This document shows, in pieces, positions 25,354 to 34,166 of a stretch of DNA of 64,000 nt; within the stretch, counting starts at the first letter, position 1, and each line of letters opens with the position of its first letter. Origin of the DNA: Pseudomonadota bacterium (lineage in GTDB: Bacteria > Pseudomonadota > Gammaproteobacteria > Xanthomonadales > Xanthomonadaceae); assembly GCA_018241125.1 (NCBI GenBank), contig JAFEEL010000002.1, positions 1 through 64,000 on the forward strand, written 5' to 3'. A program made the translations under genes and the position numbers. Below the pieces are notes generated by a model. It searched no databases, was not told the DNA's origin, and saw only the letters and a program-made list of their open reading frames with translations.

Positions 25354-26526
25354 TCACAGTTCCATTCGCCAGCCGATCGCCAGCGTCATCGCGGTGGACG
25401 TGCTGTGCGCGAACTCGCGGCCGATGGTGATGAAGCCGGAATTGCCGTGCGCGAAGGTGAAGGTCGAAGAAAACGTCGCCTGCATCCAGTCGCGATCGGG
25501 CGCGCCGGTATCGAAACGCACCACCGTGCCATTGGTGTCGTCCACGAAGCGCACGCCCACGGTGCGCTCGTCGTTGGCGAACTCGTGGATGAATCCGACC
25601 CGCACCTCCGGCTGCCACACGCCCCAACTGGCCGAAATCGTGTCGGCAAGCCCAAGCTCCAGCCGCCCGCGCCGGGTGGTGGTGGCGCGTTGCGGCACGA
25701 TCAGGTCGAAGCCCGAACCCCCGCTCTCGGTGTAGCCGTCGATGGTGGTGGTGGCCGCGTCATATCCCAGCGAACCGCGCCACACCAGCGGGCCGCGGGC
25801 GAAGTTGGCATCCAGCGCCAACCCGCCCAGCGTGCGTGAAATGTCGGGCGAGGCGGTTTCCATGACGATCGCGTTGCTGTCGATGAATCCAACCCCACGG
25901 CGCACGTCTTGGCTGCCCCAGAAGCGCCCGAGGTAGCCGTTGATGTCGAAGTGATCATCGATATCGAAGCTGGACACCGCGATCACGCCGGTGGCATCGG
26001 CCTGCGTGCGCCCGAACGAGCCGCGGAATTGCTGGTTCTGGTGCTGGCGGTTGAGGGTGGCGCCGATCTGCCAGCGATTGGCCGGGTGCCAGTCGAGGCC
26101 GACGGTGAAAGTCGTCGAATCCGCATCGAATGCCGCTTCGATGGTGTCGTTGGATCGCCACGAACGATCGTGGTCGATGCTGGCGAACACGGCCAGTTTC
26201 GGGGTAACCAAGGTTTCCACTTCGGTGCGTGCCGGCCATTGATCGTTGGCCTGCCCGCGTCCGGCACCCGGCAGTTCTTCCAGATCGTTCATGTTGGCCG
26301 CGTTGGCGCGGGCGTTCGGATCGGGACTGGCCAGCACCACCGCGCAGCGCGAGGCCAGCGCTGAACCGGCAGCGGCACCGGCACAAACCTGGTTGAACTG
26401 CGCGGTCAATGCGGCGGTGCCCGATTCCTGCGCTTGTGCCGACCCGGTGACGGCGACCAGGGCCAACCCACCCAGCGTGATAGCGGCGCTCAGGGTCAAC
26501 GAGCGGTTTCGATGGCACGGTGACAT
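25354..26526 (-). CDS. Autotransporter-type beta-barrel protein
   Basis: The 390-residue protein has a signal peptide ending AQAQE, a short N-terminal segment with two cysteines (NQVCAGAA, SRCAVVL) and NDLEELPGAGRGQ, and then a roughly 270-residue autotransporter beta-barrel domain with alternating aromatic strands and the terminal LAIGWRMEL. Passenger sequence is minimal (about 60 residues), so it may be a barrel-only outer-membrane protein. GGGGGA is 7 bases before the ATG. It ends 74 bp before tdh on the same strand but appears to be an independent gene, divergent from folC. Confidence 0.8.
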   Translation of the reverse strand: MSPCHRNRSLTLSAAITLGGLALVAVTGSAQAQESGTAALTAQFNQVCAGAAAGSALASRCAVVLASPDPNARANAANMNDLEELPGAGRGQANDQWPARTEVETLVTPKLAVFASIDHDRSWRSNDTIEAAFDADSTTFTVGLDWHPANRWQIGATLNRQHQNQQFRGSFGRTQADATGVIAVSSFDIDDHFDINGYLGRFWGSQDVRRGVGFIDSNAIVMETASPDISRTLGGLALDANFARGPLVWRGSLGYDAATTTIDGYTESGGSGFDLIVPQRATTTRRGRLELGLADTISASWGVWQPEVRVGFIHEFANDERTVGVRFVDDTNGTVVRFDTGAPDRDWMQATFSSTFTFAHGNSGFITIGREFAHSTSTAMTLAIGWRMEL

Positions 26527-26816
26527 GGCGTATCCCCCGGTTGGCGATGATGATGCAGGACTTCCCCCGCAGACTTCCAAAACGAGCAATTCGGCGCGCT
26601 GCGGACGATGGTGACGGCATCCGTGGCTGCCAGTCGCGGCAGTGACGAGTGCTGGCATGGGAATTGCCCCGTGCCCACCCCGGCACCCCGGCGAGCTGTA
26701 ATAGCGCATTGCGGCGGCCGGCGCCAGCGGCGCGCCGCAAGTGGTACGTGGCCGTGCCGCACGCAGATGCGCGCTATGCTGCGCGCCCGCACCGGCCCTT
26801 GCCGCACCGCATCGCC

Positions 26817-28103
26817 GTGAATCTGGAACAGTGGCTGGCCTACCAGCAACGTCAGCACCCCGATGCCATCGCCCTGGGGCTCGATCGCGTGCGCGAACTG
26901 GCGGGCCGGCTCGGCCTGACCGGGCCGGCGCGACACGTCATCACCGTCGCCGGCACCAACGGCAAGGGTTCGACCGTGGCCTTCATCGAGGCCATCGCCC
27001 GTGCGGCCGGCCTGCGCGTGGGCGCCTACACCTCGCCGCACCTGCTGGCCTACAACGAGCGCGTGCGCATCGACGGCGTGGATGCGGACGATGCGGCGCT
27101 GGTTTCGGCGTTCGAGCGCATCGAATCGGCGCGTACCGCGGGCGCTGGCGAACCGGTGGCGTTGACCTACTTCGAATACGGCACGCTGGCCGCGTTGCTG
27201 CTGTTCGAGCAGGCGCGGCTCGATCTGGCGATCCTCGAGGTCGGCCTGGGCGGGCGGCTGGATGCGGTGAACATCATCGATGCCGACGTGGCGGTCATCA
27301 CCACCGTCGATCTGGATCATCAGGCGCTGCTTGGCGTCGACCGCGAGGCGATCGGTTTCGAGAAGGCCGGGATCATGCGCGCCGGAAAACCCGTGGTACT
27401 GGGCGAGGCCGATCCACCGGCGAGCGTGTTGCGGCATGCGTATCGGATCGGCGCATCGGCGATCCGCGCCGGCTGCGATTTTCTGATCGACGATCTGCCC
27501 GGCGACGACGCGCAAGCGCGCTGGCGCTGGCGCGAGCCGGGCTACGCCATCGAACTGCCGGAGCCGTCGCTGTCCGCACCGGCGCAACGCGCCAACGCCG
27601 CCGCCGCCATCGCCGCGTTGCGTGCGCTGGACATCGGCATCGACGCCGCCGCCATCGTCACCGGCGTGCGCACGGCGCGCGTGCCGGCACGCACGCAGCG
27701 CATCGAGCGTGCAGGCGTGGAGATCGTCATCGATGTGGCGCACAACCCGCAGGCCGCCGCACAACTGGCGGCGTGGCTGGCCGCGCACCGTTGCGCTGGC
27801 ACGACGCGGGCGGTGTTCAGTGCGCTGGGCGACAAGGATCTGGGCGGAATCGTGGCGCCGCTGCTGGGGCAGGTCGGACACTGGAATCTGTGCGGACTGC
27901 ACGACACACCGCGCGGCTTGAGCGCTGATGCGCTGGCGGAGCGCTTGGGTGGTGCCCTCGCTGGTGCAGCCGTGACGAGCCACACGGACGTAGCCACCGC
28001 GCTCGCTGTCGCGCTGGCGGCGTCCCTCCCGCTTGATCGGTTGCTGGTGTTCGGCTCTTTCCATACCGCCGCCGACGCCTTGCGCGCGCTGGCGACGGGC
28101 TGA
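26817..28103 (+). CDS. folC: Bifunctional folylpolyglutamate/dihydrofolate synthase
   Basis: The 428-residue Mur-ligase-type enzyme has the P-loop VAGTNGKGST, YTSPHLLAYNERVRIDG, DLAILEVGLGGRLDAVN and the C-terminal VEIVIDVAHNPQAA. It adds glutamate to dihydropteroate and to folates. The start is a GTG at 26817 (VNLEQWLAYQ); no closer ATG exists. The 290-bp gap to the divergent autotransporter gene contains a TATGCT stretch 40 bp before the start that may be a -10 element; otherwise nothing is recognised there. The order folC-dedD-cvpA-purF is that of E. coli. Confidence 0.93.
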   Translation: MNLEQWLAYQQRQHPDAIALGLDRVRELAGRLGLTGPARHVITVAGTNGKGSTVAFIEAIARAAGLRVGAYTSPHLLAYNERVRIDGVDADDAALVSAFERIESARTAGAGEPVALTYFEYGTLAALLLFEQARLDLAILEVGLGGRLDAVNIIDADVAVITTVDLDHQALLGVDREAIGFEKAGIMRAGKPVVLGEADPPASVLRHAYRIGASAIRAGCDFLIDDLPGDDAQARWRWREPGYAIELPEPSLSAPAQRANAAAAIAALRALDIGIDAAAIVTGVRTARVPARTQRIERAGVEIVIDVAHNPQAAAQLAAWLAAHRCAGTTRAVFSALGDKDLGGIVAPLLGQVGHWNLCGLHDTPRGLSADALAERLGGALAGAAVTSHTDVATALAVALAASLPLDRLLVFGSFHTAADALRALATG

Positions 28104-28143
28104 CCGGTCGCGGGCCGATCGCAGGACGTTCGCAGCGGCGGGC

Positions 28144-28149
28144 TATAAT
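28144..28149 (+). promoter_or_regulatory. Consensus -10 element upstream of the dedD-like gene
   Basis: TATAAT lies 31 bp before the ATG at 28181. No clear -35 is visible at 16-18 bp upstream. It would give dedD-cvpA-purF its own promoter apart from folC. Confidence 0.5.
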
Positions 28150-28180
28150 CGCCGGCACTGTCCGACGCCGGAAGCGCCGC

Positions 28181-29302
28181 ATGGAACCCGTCCTCAAACA
28201 CCGCTTGATCGGCGCCGCGGTTCTGTCGGCCTTGGCGATCATCTTTCTGCCCAAGCTGATCGTCGGCAAGGATCCCGATCAGACGGCAGCGCAAGTGCCC
28301 CTGAAAGCGCCGGCGGCGCCCAAGGGCCAGTTCGACACGCAGGAACTGCCGCTCGATGCGCCCTCGCCGAGTGTTCCTGCCGGTGGCGTGGTCGGAATGA
28401 ATGCCAGTCACCCGGCCGCCACGCCGGCGTCGCCCGCAACCGCATCGGCCGCCAGTGATGCGGGTGTCGTTGCCGCCGCATCTCCGGCATCGCCAGCGTT
28501 ACCGGCGTCACCGGCGGTCGGGGCCGGCCAACCCGCGCCCGTGGCCGCTGCATCGCCTGCGGCTTCGGGGAAAGCGCCCGTGCCCGCGGCGAGCGCCGCC
28601 TCGCCTGCCGCCACCGTATCGCTGGCCGCATCACCGGCCACGGATTCGACCGCGATTCCGGCTGCGCAAAGCGGCGGCCGTTATGTGGTCAGCCTCGGCA
28701 CCTATTCCAACGCCGGCAACGCCCAGGCGCTGGTCACCTCGCTCAAGGGCAAGGGGCTGCCGGCCTATGCCGATGCCGTCAGCATGGCCGGGGGCAAGCC
28801 GGGCACTCGCGTGCGTATCGGCCCGTTCGGGCAGCGCGGGGATGCCGAGGCGGCGCGCCTGCGTGCGCAACAGATTCGCACCGACATGCCGGCCAACGTG
28901 GTGGCGCTGGATGCGGCCACGCCAGCGGCGGAGGTGCCGACATCGGTAGTTTCCCCGAAACTCAATCCGGCATCGTCGAACAAGCCTGCGGCGGTTGCAT
29001 CCGGCAAGAATTCCGCGGCATCGCCGGTATCCGACAAGAATGCGCCGCCATCGCCGGCTGCGGCCGGTCGCGGCTATGCGGTGCAGGTCAGCGCCTTCGC
29101 CACGGAAAACGACGCCAACGCCCTGCGCGAAAAGCTGCACGCCGCCGGCTTCGTGGCCTTCGTGCAGAAGATCCACGCCGAGAGCGGCACGCGCTGGCGC
29201 GTGCGCGTGGGCCCGGAGGCCGACAAGGCCGCCGCCGACCGCCTGCGCAGCCAGTTGTCGACGAAGATGAACCTCAGCGGGATGGTGGTGGATTACCCGT
29301 GA
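28181..29302 (+). CDS. DedD-like cell division protein with two SPOR domains
   Basis: The 373-residue protein has one N-terminal transmembrane helix (about residues 8-26), a Pro/Ala/Ser-rich periplasmic stretch and two SPOR domains, at about 165-244 (GRYVVSLGTYSNAGNAQALV) and 297-373 (GYAVQVSAFATENDANALRE). SPOR domains bind glycan strands lacking stem peptides at the division septum. Its position between folC and cvpA is that of E. coli dedD, whose product has a single SPOR domain. The region between the two domains is low complexity. Both domains keep the RVRIGPF/RVRVGPE end. Confidence 0.85.
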   Translation: MEPVLKHRLIGAAVLSALAIIFLPKLIVGKDPDQTAAQVPLKAPAAPKGQFDTQELPLDAPSPSVPAGGVVGMNASHPAATPASPATASAASDAGVVAAASPASPALPASPAVGAGQPAPVAAASPAASGKAPVPAASAASPAATVSLAASPATDSTAIPAAQSGGRYVVSLGTYSNAGNAQALVTSLKGKGLPAYADAVSMAGGKPGTRVRIGPFGQRGDAEAARLRAQQIRTDMPANVVALDAATPAAEVPTSVVSPKLNPASSNKPAAVASGKNSAASPVSDKNAPPSPAAAGRGYAVQVSAFATENDANALREKLHAAGFVAFVQKIHAESGTRWRVRVGPEADKAAADRLRSQLSTKMNLSGMVVDYP

Positions 29303-29342
29303 TGCGGCATGCGATTTTCGGGCACGCATCGATTCTGCCCGC

Positions 29343-30086
29343 ATGCTGAGTTCGATCGACTGGATCTTGCTGGTAGTGCTGGCGCTGTCGGCATTGTTCG
29401 GGGCGCTGCGCGGGTTCGTCGCCGAAGTGCTGTCGATGGTGGTGTGGATCGTGGCGTTCTGGTTGGCCTTCACCTATGGCGCGGACGTGGCCGACGGCTT
29501 GCAGTCGCAAGTGCACGATGCCGCCGGACGCTTGCTGCTGGCCTATGCGCTGGTATTCATCGTGGCGATGCTGGTCGGCAGCGTGGTGAGTTGGCTGATC
29601 AGCGCGATGGTGAAGTCGTTGGGGCTGGGCGATGTCAACCGCTTCCTTGGCCTGTGTTATGGGCTGGTGCGCGGTGCGCTGCTGGGCTGCGTGCTGGTGT
29701 TGGTGCTGGGCTGGACGGCGTTGCCGCAGCAGCCGCAATGGCGCACGTCGCCGCTGATCCCGCTGTACCAGGCCGGCGCCGAGGCGATGAAGCACTGGCT
29801 GCCGGAGGCCGCCGCGCAACACATCAGCTTCGATTCGGTGTTGGCGCAAGGCAAGCAGAAGGTGATGCAGACGCTCACCGGCCCGGCCCTGCCGGCGCTG
29901 GCGACGCAGGCACTGACGGCGGCGTCGGGTGTCGTGCCGCCGGCTTCCCCGGCCGCATCGCCGACAGGGGCGAGTGATCACTCCAGCCCGGACGCGGTAA
30001 AATCCCCACCGCGTCGAAAGCCGGCCCCCAAGCGACCGCGCAAACCGGTGACCGGGCACGCTTCGGGCGAGTCGAGCCGCCGCTGA
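29343..30086 (+). CDS. cvpA: CvpA-family inner-membrane protein
   Basis: The 247-residue protein has four hydrophobic helices in the first 130 residues (SIDWILLVVLALSALFGALR, then LSMVVWIVAFWLAFTYGA) and the conserved RGFVAEVLS and NRFLGLCYGLVRGALLG. CvpA is needed for colicin V production and for bile and envelope tolerance in enterobacteria; its biochemical role is unknown. A C-terminal tail of about 60 residues is Pro/Ala/Lys/Arg-rich and probably disordered. It lies between the DedD-like gene and purF, as in E. coli. Confidence 0.92.
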   Translation: MLSSIDWILLVVLALSALFGALRGFVAEVLSMVVWIVAFWLAFTYGADVADGLQSQVHDAAGRLLLAYALVFIVAMLVGSVVSWLISAMVKSLGLGDVNRFLGLCYGLVRGALLGCVLVLVLGWTALPQQPQWRTSPLIPLYQAGAEAMKHWLPEAAAQHISFDSVLAQGKQKVMQTLTGPALPALATQALTAASGVVPPASPAASPTGASDHSSPDAVKSPPRRKPAPKRPRKPVTGHASGESSRR

Positions 30087-30122
30087 AGTCGCCCCGAGCG
30101 AACCCTTCCAGAGGATCACCCC

Positions 30123-31595
30123 ATGTGCGGCATCATCGGCATCGTCGGTACCACCGAAGTCGCTGCCTCGCTGTACGACGGGCTGGCCATGCTCCAGCAC
30201 CGCGGTCAGGACGCGGCCGGGATCGCCACCGCCGACGGCGGCAAGATCCGCGTGCACAAGGGCAACGGGCTGGTGAAGGACGTGTTCGATGCCGGCGCGA
30301 TGCGCCTGCTCGGCGGGCGCGTGGGCATCGGCCATTGCCGCTATCCCACCGCCGGTAGCGAAGGCTCCGACGAGGCGCAGCCGTTCTACGTCAACTCGCC
30401 CTATGGCATCGCGCTGGCGCACAACGGCAATCTGGTGAACACCGAGGCGCTGCGCCGCGAGGTGTTCGAGCAGGATCGGCGCAACGTCAATACCGAGTCC
30501 GATTCGGAAGTATTGCTCAACGTGTTCGCGCACGAACTGCAGCGCCAGTCTGCGCTCACGCCCGAGGCCGTGTTCAAGGCGGTCGAGGGCGTCAATCGCC
30601 GCGCCAAGGGTGGCTTCGCGGTGGTGACGCTGGTACTGGGGCTGGGATTGGTCGCGTTCCGCGATCCGCACGGCATCCGCCCGCTGGTGCTGGGCAAGCG
30701 CGACACGCCTGCGGGCACCGAGTACGCGGTGGCGTCGGAATCGGTGGCGCTGGATGTACTGGGCTTCGCGCGCGTGGGCGACGTCAAGCCCGGGCAGTGC
30801 GTGGTGGTCACCGCGCGCGGCGAACTGCACGCGCAGATGTGCGCACCGCCGCAACCGAGCGCGCCGTGCATCTTCGAGTACGTGTATTTCGCGCGCCCGG
30901 ATTCGATGATCGAGGAAATCTCCGTGCACAAGGCGCGCATGCGCATGGGCGTGACGCTGGCGCAGAAGATCCTGCGCGAGCGGCCCGACCACGACATCGA
31001 CACCATTATCCCGATCCCCGACACCTCGCGCGACGCCGCGCTGGAGATCGCCAACACCTTGGGCGTGAAGTATCGCGAAGGGTTCATCAAGAACCGCTAC
31101 GTCGGTCGCACCTTCATCATGCCAGGACAAGGCGAGCGCGTGAAATCGGTGCGCCGCAAGCTCAACGCGATCCCGCTGGAGTTCCGCAATCGCGTGGTGC
31201 TGCTGGTGGACGATTCCATCGTGCGCGGCACCACCTCGCAGCAGATCGTGCAGATGGCGCGCGAGGCCGGCGCGCGCAAGGTGTATTTCGCGTCGGCCGC
31301 GCCGCCGGTGCGCTATCCCAACGTGTACGGCATCGACATGCCGTCGGCGACCGAGCTGGTCGCGCACGGGCGCACGGAAAAGGAAATCGAAAAGTTGCTC
31401 GGCTGCGATTGGCTGATCTATCAGGATTTGGCCGATCTGGAAGCGGCGGTGGCCGGGCCGAAGTTTCCCGGTCGCAAGTTCGACAGTTCGTGCTTCAGCG
31501 GTCAGTACGTCACCGGCATCGAGCCGGGTTACTTCGAGCGCCTGACCCAACTGCGTTCGGACGAAGCCAAGAAGAAGCGGCGGGTGGCGGGATAG
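30123..31595 (+). CDS. purF: Amidophosphoribosyltransferase
   Basis: The 490-residue enzyme starts with the glutaminase nucleophile directly after Met (MCGIIGIVG, so Cys is exposed by Met removal without a propeptide) and carries [22 protein letters not shown] and the PRPP motif [19 protein letters not shown]. It makes 5-phosphoribosylamine from PRPP and glutamine, the first step of purine synthesis. Shine-Dalgarno GAGG lies 8 bases before ATG. It ends the folC-dedD-cvpA-purF run and is followed by REP-like hairpins that may terminate it. Confidence 0.95.
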   Translation: MCGIIGIVGTTEVAASLYDGLAMLQHRGQDAAGIATADGGKIRVHKGNGLVKDVFDAGAMRLLGGRVGIGHCRYPTAGSEGSDEAQPFYVNSPYGIALAHNGNLVNTEALRREVFEQDRRNVNTESDSEVLLNVFAHELQRQSALTPEAVFKAVEGVNRRAKGGFAVVTLVLGLGLVAFRDPHGIRPLVLGKRDTPAGTEYAVASESVALDVLGFARVGDVKPGQCVVVTARGELHAQMCAPPQPSAPCIFEYVYFARPDSMIEEISVHKARMRMGVTLAQKILRERPDHDIDTIIPIPDTSRDAALEIANTLGVKYREGFIKNRYVGRTFIMPGQGERVKSVRRKLNAIPLEFRNRVVLLVDDSIVRGTTSQQIVQMAREAGARKVYFASAAPPVRYPNVYGIDMPSATELVAHGRTEKEIEKLLGCDWLIYQDLADLEAAVAGPKFPGRKFDSSCFSGQYVTGIEPGYFERLTQLRSDEAKKKRRVAG

Positions 31596-31614
31596 TTTGG
31601 AAGTCCGCATGTGC

Positions 31615-31719
31615 CCTTCTCCCTCCGGGAGAAGGTGCCCGAAGGGCGGATGAGGGGCGACACATCGGAATCGAGCGCACCAACCCCTCACCCCAACCCC
31701 TCTCCCGACGGGAGAGGGG
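31615..31719. repeat. Two REP-like hairpins downstream of purF
   Basis: Hairpin 1 is CCTTCTCCC-TCC-GGGAGAAGG (31615-31635), followed by GCCC/GGGC. Hairpin 2 is CCCCTCTCCC-GAC-GGGAGAGGGG (31697-31719). Both belong to the family seen at 11765, 22414 and 22860. Without a T-run they are poor intrinsic terminators but may block exonucleases at the purF 3' end. Confidence 0.7.
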
Positions 31720-31746
31720 CTTGCGCCGCGAGCATTGGTTGGTTGA

Positions 31747-32571
31747 ATGAAGAACGCCTGGGTAACCGTGTTTACTGCCGCCCGCCAATGCCTCGCGGTC
31801 GCCGACCCCGACGCCAAGCTCGCGCTCACGTTCGCCACCGCGCAAGCGTTCGCGCGCGGCGAGCTGTCCGTCGACGAGCACGACCTTTCGCCATCCGAAC
31901 CCATCGCCAATCCCGGCCGCCCCGAGAGCCCGCGCCTCGTGCATCCGCGCCACGTCGCCCATCGCGGCCTGGGTTCGACGGAAGGGCGCGCGGCCTTCAT
32001 TCACGCCATCGCGCACATCGAGTTCAACGCCATCAACCTGGCTTGGGATGCGGTGTATCGCTTCCGTGGCATGCCGCGCGAGTACTACGCCGATTGGGCC
32101 GGCGTGGCCGCCGACGAAGCGCGGCACTTCACCCTGTTGCGCGATCGCTTGCGCGAGTTGGGCCACGCCTACGGCGATTTCGACGCGCACGATGGGCTGT
32201 GGGAAATGGCGGTCAAGACGGCCCACTGCTGCCGCGAACGCATGGCGCTGGTGCCGCGCGTGCTGGAGGCGCGCGGGCTGGACGTGACGCCGGGCATGCT
32301 GGTGCGCTTGCGCGATGTCGGCGACGAGGCCACGGCAGGCATTCTTGCAATCATCCTGCGCGAGGAAGTGGCGCACGTCGCCGCCGGCTCGCGCTGGTTC
32401 CGCTGGTGCTGCCTGCGCGACGGCATCGAGCCGGAAGCCGAGTTTCGTCGTCTGCTGGAGCTGCACGCACGCGGCGCGGTGCGCGGGCCGCTCAACCTCG
32501 ATGCGCGCCGGACCGCTGGTTTCAGCGCGGCGGAGCTGGAAGCGATGCAGGCGGCGTCCGGACGACAGTGA
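31747..32571 (+). CDS. DUF455 ferritin-like protein
   Basis: The 274-residue protein matches the DUF455 family of ferritin-like, diiron-type proteins: HIEFNAINLAWDAVYRFRGM, DEARHFTLLRDRL, VGDEATAGILAIILREEVAHV. The Glu and His residues in HIE, DEARH and REEVAH are spaced as in four-helix diiron proteins, so it probably binds two metal ions. The reaction is unknown. The start codon is 28 bp after a REP hairpin; no clear Shine-Dalgarno is visible. It is convergent with lpxH, the two stops being almost adjacent. Confidence 0.85.
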   Translation: MKNAWVTVFTAARQCLAVADPDAKLALTFATAQAFARGELSVDEHDLSPSEPIANPGRPESPRLVHPRHVAHRGLGSTEGRAAFIHAIAHIEFNAINLAWDAVYRFRGMPREYYADWAGVAADEARHFTLLRDRLRELGHAYGDFDAHDGLWEMAVKTAHCCRERMALVPRVLEARGLDVTPGMLVRLRDVGDEATAGILAIILREEVAHVAAGSRWFRWCCLRDGIEPEAEFRRLLELHARGAVRGPLNLDARRTAGFSAAELEAMQAASGRQ

Positions 32572-32572
32572 G

Positions 32573-33319
32573 TCACAACGCCGTCAGCGAGAATCCATCG
32601 GTATCGGCGCGCAGCACGCTGCCGTGTTCGTACCAGTCGCCCAGCACAACGCGGCGACGCGGTTGGCCTGCTACATCCAGCGTGTGCATCGCCGGTCGGT
32701 GGGTATGGCCGTGGATCATGGTCGCAACGCCGTAACGCGCAAACGTGGCGGCCACGGTGGCGGTGCTGACATCGGTGATGTCCTCGCGACCGGCGGCCTG
32801 CGCGGTGGCGTCGGGACGCACCGCGCGCTGGTGTTCGATGCTCTGCATGCGCGCCTGCTGCGCCAGCGCGATGCGCGCCGGCAGCGGCTGGGCGAGCATG
32901 GCTTCCTGCCACGCCGGCTCGCGGCTCTGCGCACGGAAGGCTTGATAGGCCACGTCGTCGCTGCACAGCGTATCGCCATGCAGCAGCAAGACGGGCTGGC
33001 CGTACAAGTCGATCACGCACGGATCGGGGAGGATGCGCATGCCGCAGCGTGTCGCGTATACGTCGCGCAGCAGGAAGTCACGATTTCCGCGCAGGAAGAA
33101 GATCGGCACGCCGGTCGCCGCCAGCGCCGACAAACCATCGGCAACCTCGCTGGCAGCCGGTTGCGGGTCGTCGTCGCCGACCCAATATTCGAACAGGTCG
33201 CCGAGGATGTACAGCGCGTCGGCGTGGGCGGCTTGTTCGCGCAAGAACTCACGGAAACCCGCCACGATGTGTGGCCGCACCGGATCCAGGTGCAGGTCGG
33301 AGACGAACAGGGTGGTCAT
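32573..33319 (-). CDS. lpxH: UDP-2,3-diacylglucosamine diphosphatase
   Basis: The 248-residue calcineurin-like phosphoesterase has all metal-binding blocks of LpxH: FVSDLHLD, LGDLFEYWVGDDD, FLRGNRDFLL, LLHGDTLCSDD and MIHGHTHRP. It hydrolyses UDP-2,3-diacylglucosamine to lipid X in lipid A synthesis at the inner face of the inner membrane. It starts 10 bp after the stop of the cyclophilin gene, so the two are likely one operon, an arrangement close to E. coli ppiB-lpxH. Confidence 0.95.
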   Translation of the reverse strand: MTTLFVSDLHLDPVRPHIVAGFREFLREQAAHADALYILGDLFEYWVGDDDPQPAASEVADGLSALAATGVPIFFLRGNRDFLLRDVYATRCGMRILPDPCVIDLYGQPVLLLHGDTLCSDDVAYQAFRAQSREPAWQEAMLAQPLPARIALAQQARMQSIEHQRAVRPDATAQAAGREDITDVSTATVAATFARYGVATMIHGHTHRPAMHTLDVAGQPRRRVVLGDWYEHGSVLRADTDGFSLTAL

Positions 33320-33329
33320 CGGCGCGCGG

Positions 33330-34055
33330 TCAGGGCGAGGCGCCCGGTTCGAGGATCTCGACCTTGTCGATGGTCACCGGGGTGATCGGCACGTCGGCGC
33401 TGAACTTGCCTTGCGCGTGGGTTTTCACCGCGCGGATCTTGTCCACCACGTCCATGCCGGAGATGACCTTGCCGAACACCGCGTAGCCGGCGGTGGTGGC
33501 ATCGGCATTGGAGACGTAATCGAAGCGTGGGTTGTCCACGAGGTTGATGAAAAACTGCGAGGTCGCCGACCCGGGCGCCAGCGCGCGCGCGGCGGCCACC
33601 GTGCCGCGCTGGTTGGACAGGCCGTTGTTGGCCTCGTCGGGGATCGCCGGATAGGTCGCCTTCTTCTCCTGCAAGTCGGCGGTGTAGCCGCCGCCCTGGA
33701 TCAGCAGGTCGTCGATCACGCGGTGGAAGCTGGTGCCGTTGTAGAACCCGTCCTTGGCGTAGGCCAGGAAGTTGGCGACGGTCTTGGGTGCCTTGTCCGG
33801 GTACAGCTCGATCACGATGTCGCCCATGCTGGTGTGCAGGGCCACGCGCGGGCCGGCCTGCGCGGCCACCGGCACACCGATGTCCATCGCGGTCGGCGAG
33901 GCCGGCGATGCGTCGGAGGCGGACGTGGTCGCGACCGGCGCTTCTTCGTCGCTCGCCACGGACGCGGCGGCACCCTTGCCGTGGCGGCCGCAGCCGGTGA
34001 GCATCAGGGCCAGCAACAGCAGCAGCAACGGCAGGACTGGGACGCGACGGTGCAT
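33330..34055 (-). CDS. Lipoprotein peptidyl-prolyl cis-trans isomerase (cyclophilin)
   Basis: The 241-residue protein has a lipoprotein signal (LLLLLLALMLTGC, Cys22) and a Ser/Ala-rich linker before a cyclophilin domain: GDIVIELYPDKAPKTVANF, FYNGTSFHRVIDDLLIQGGG, NGLSNQRGTVAAARA, TSQFFINLVDN and YAVFGKVISGMDVVDKI. It should assist folding of periplasmic or outer-membrane proteins while anchored by lipid. GGAG is 8 bases before ATG 34055. E. coli has a cytoplasmic PpiB next to lpxH; here the enzyme is exported. Confidence 0.9.
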   Translation of the reverse strand: MHRRVPVLPLLLLLLALMLTGCGRHGKGAAASVASDEEAPVATTSASDASPASPTAMDIGVPVAAQAGPRVALHTSMGDIVIELYPDKAPKTVANFLAYAKDGFYNGTSFHRVIDDLLIQGGGYTADLQEKKATYPAIPDEANNGLSNQRGTVAAARALAPGSATSQFFINLVDNPRFDYVSNADATTAGYAVFGKVISGMDVVDKIRAVKTHAQGKFSADVPITPVTIDKVEILEPGASP

Positions 34056-34133
34056 CGAAAGCTCCGGGGCAGGCAGACCGCGCATTGTAGCCAAATGCGG
34101 CCGGTTCCCCGTGGGCGATCGGGGCGGGCCTGA

Positions 34134-34139
34134 TAAAAT
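34134..34139 (+). promoter_or_regulatory. Probable -10 element of gltX
   Basis: TAAAAT lies 28 bp before the gltX ATG in the 111-bp divergent gap with the cyclophilin gene. No good -35 is visible. Confidence 0.4.
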
Positions 34140-34166
34140 CGGCGTTTATCGCCTGCAATACCGCCC

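Noticed and set aside
29274-32000. A 908-codon minus-strand frame opposite cvpA and purF
   Set aside because: No conserved protein sequence is visible, and purF and cvpA are clear on the other strand.
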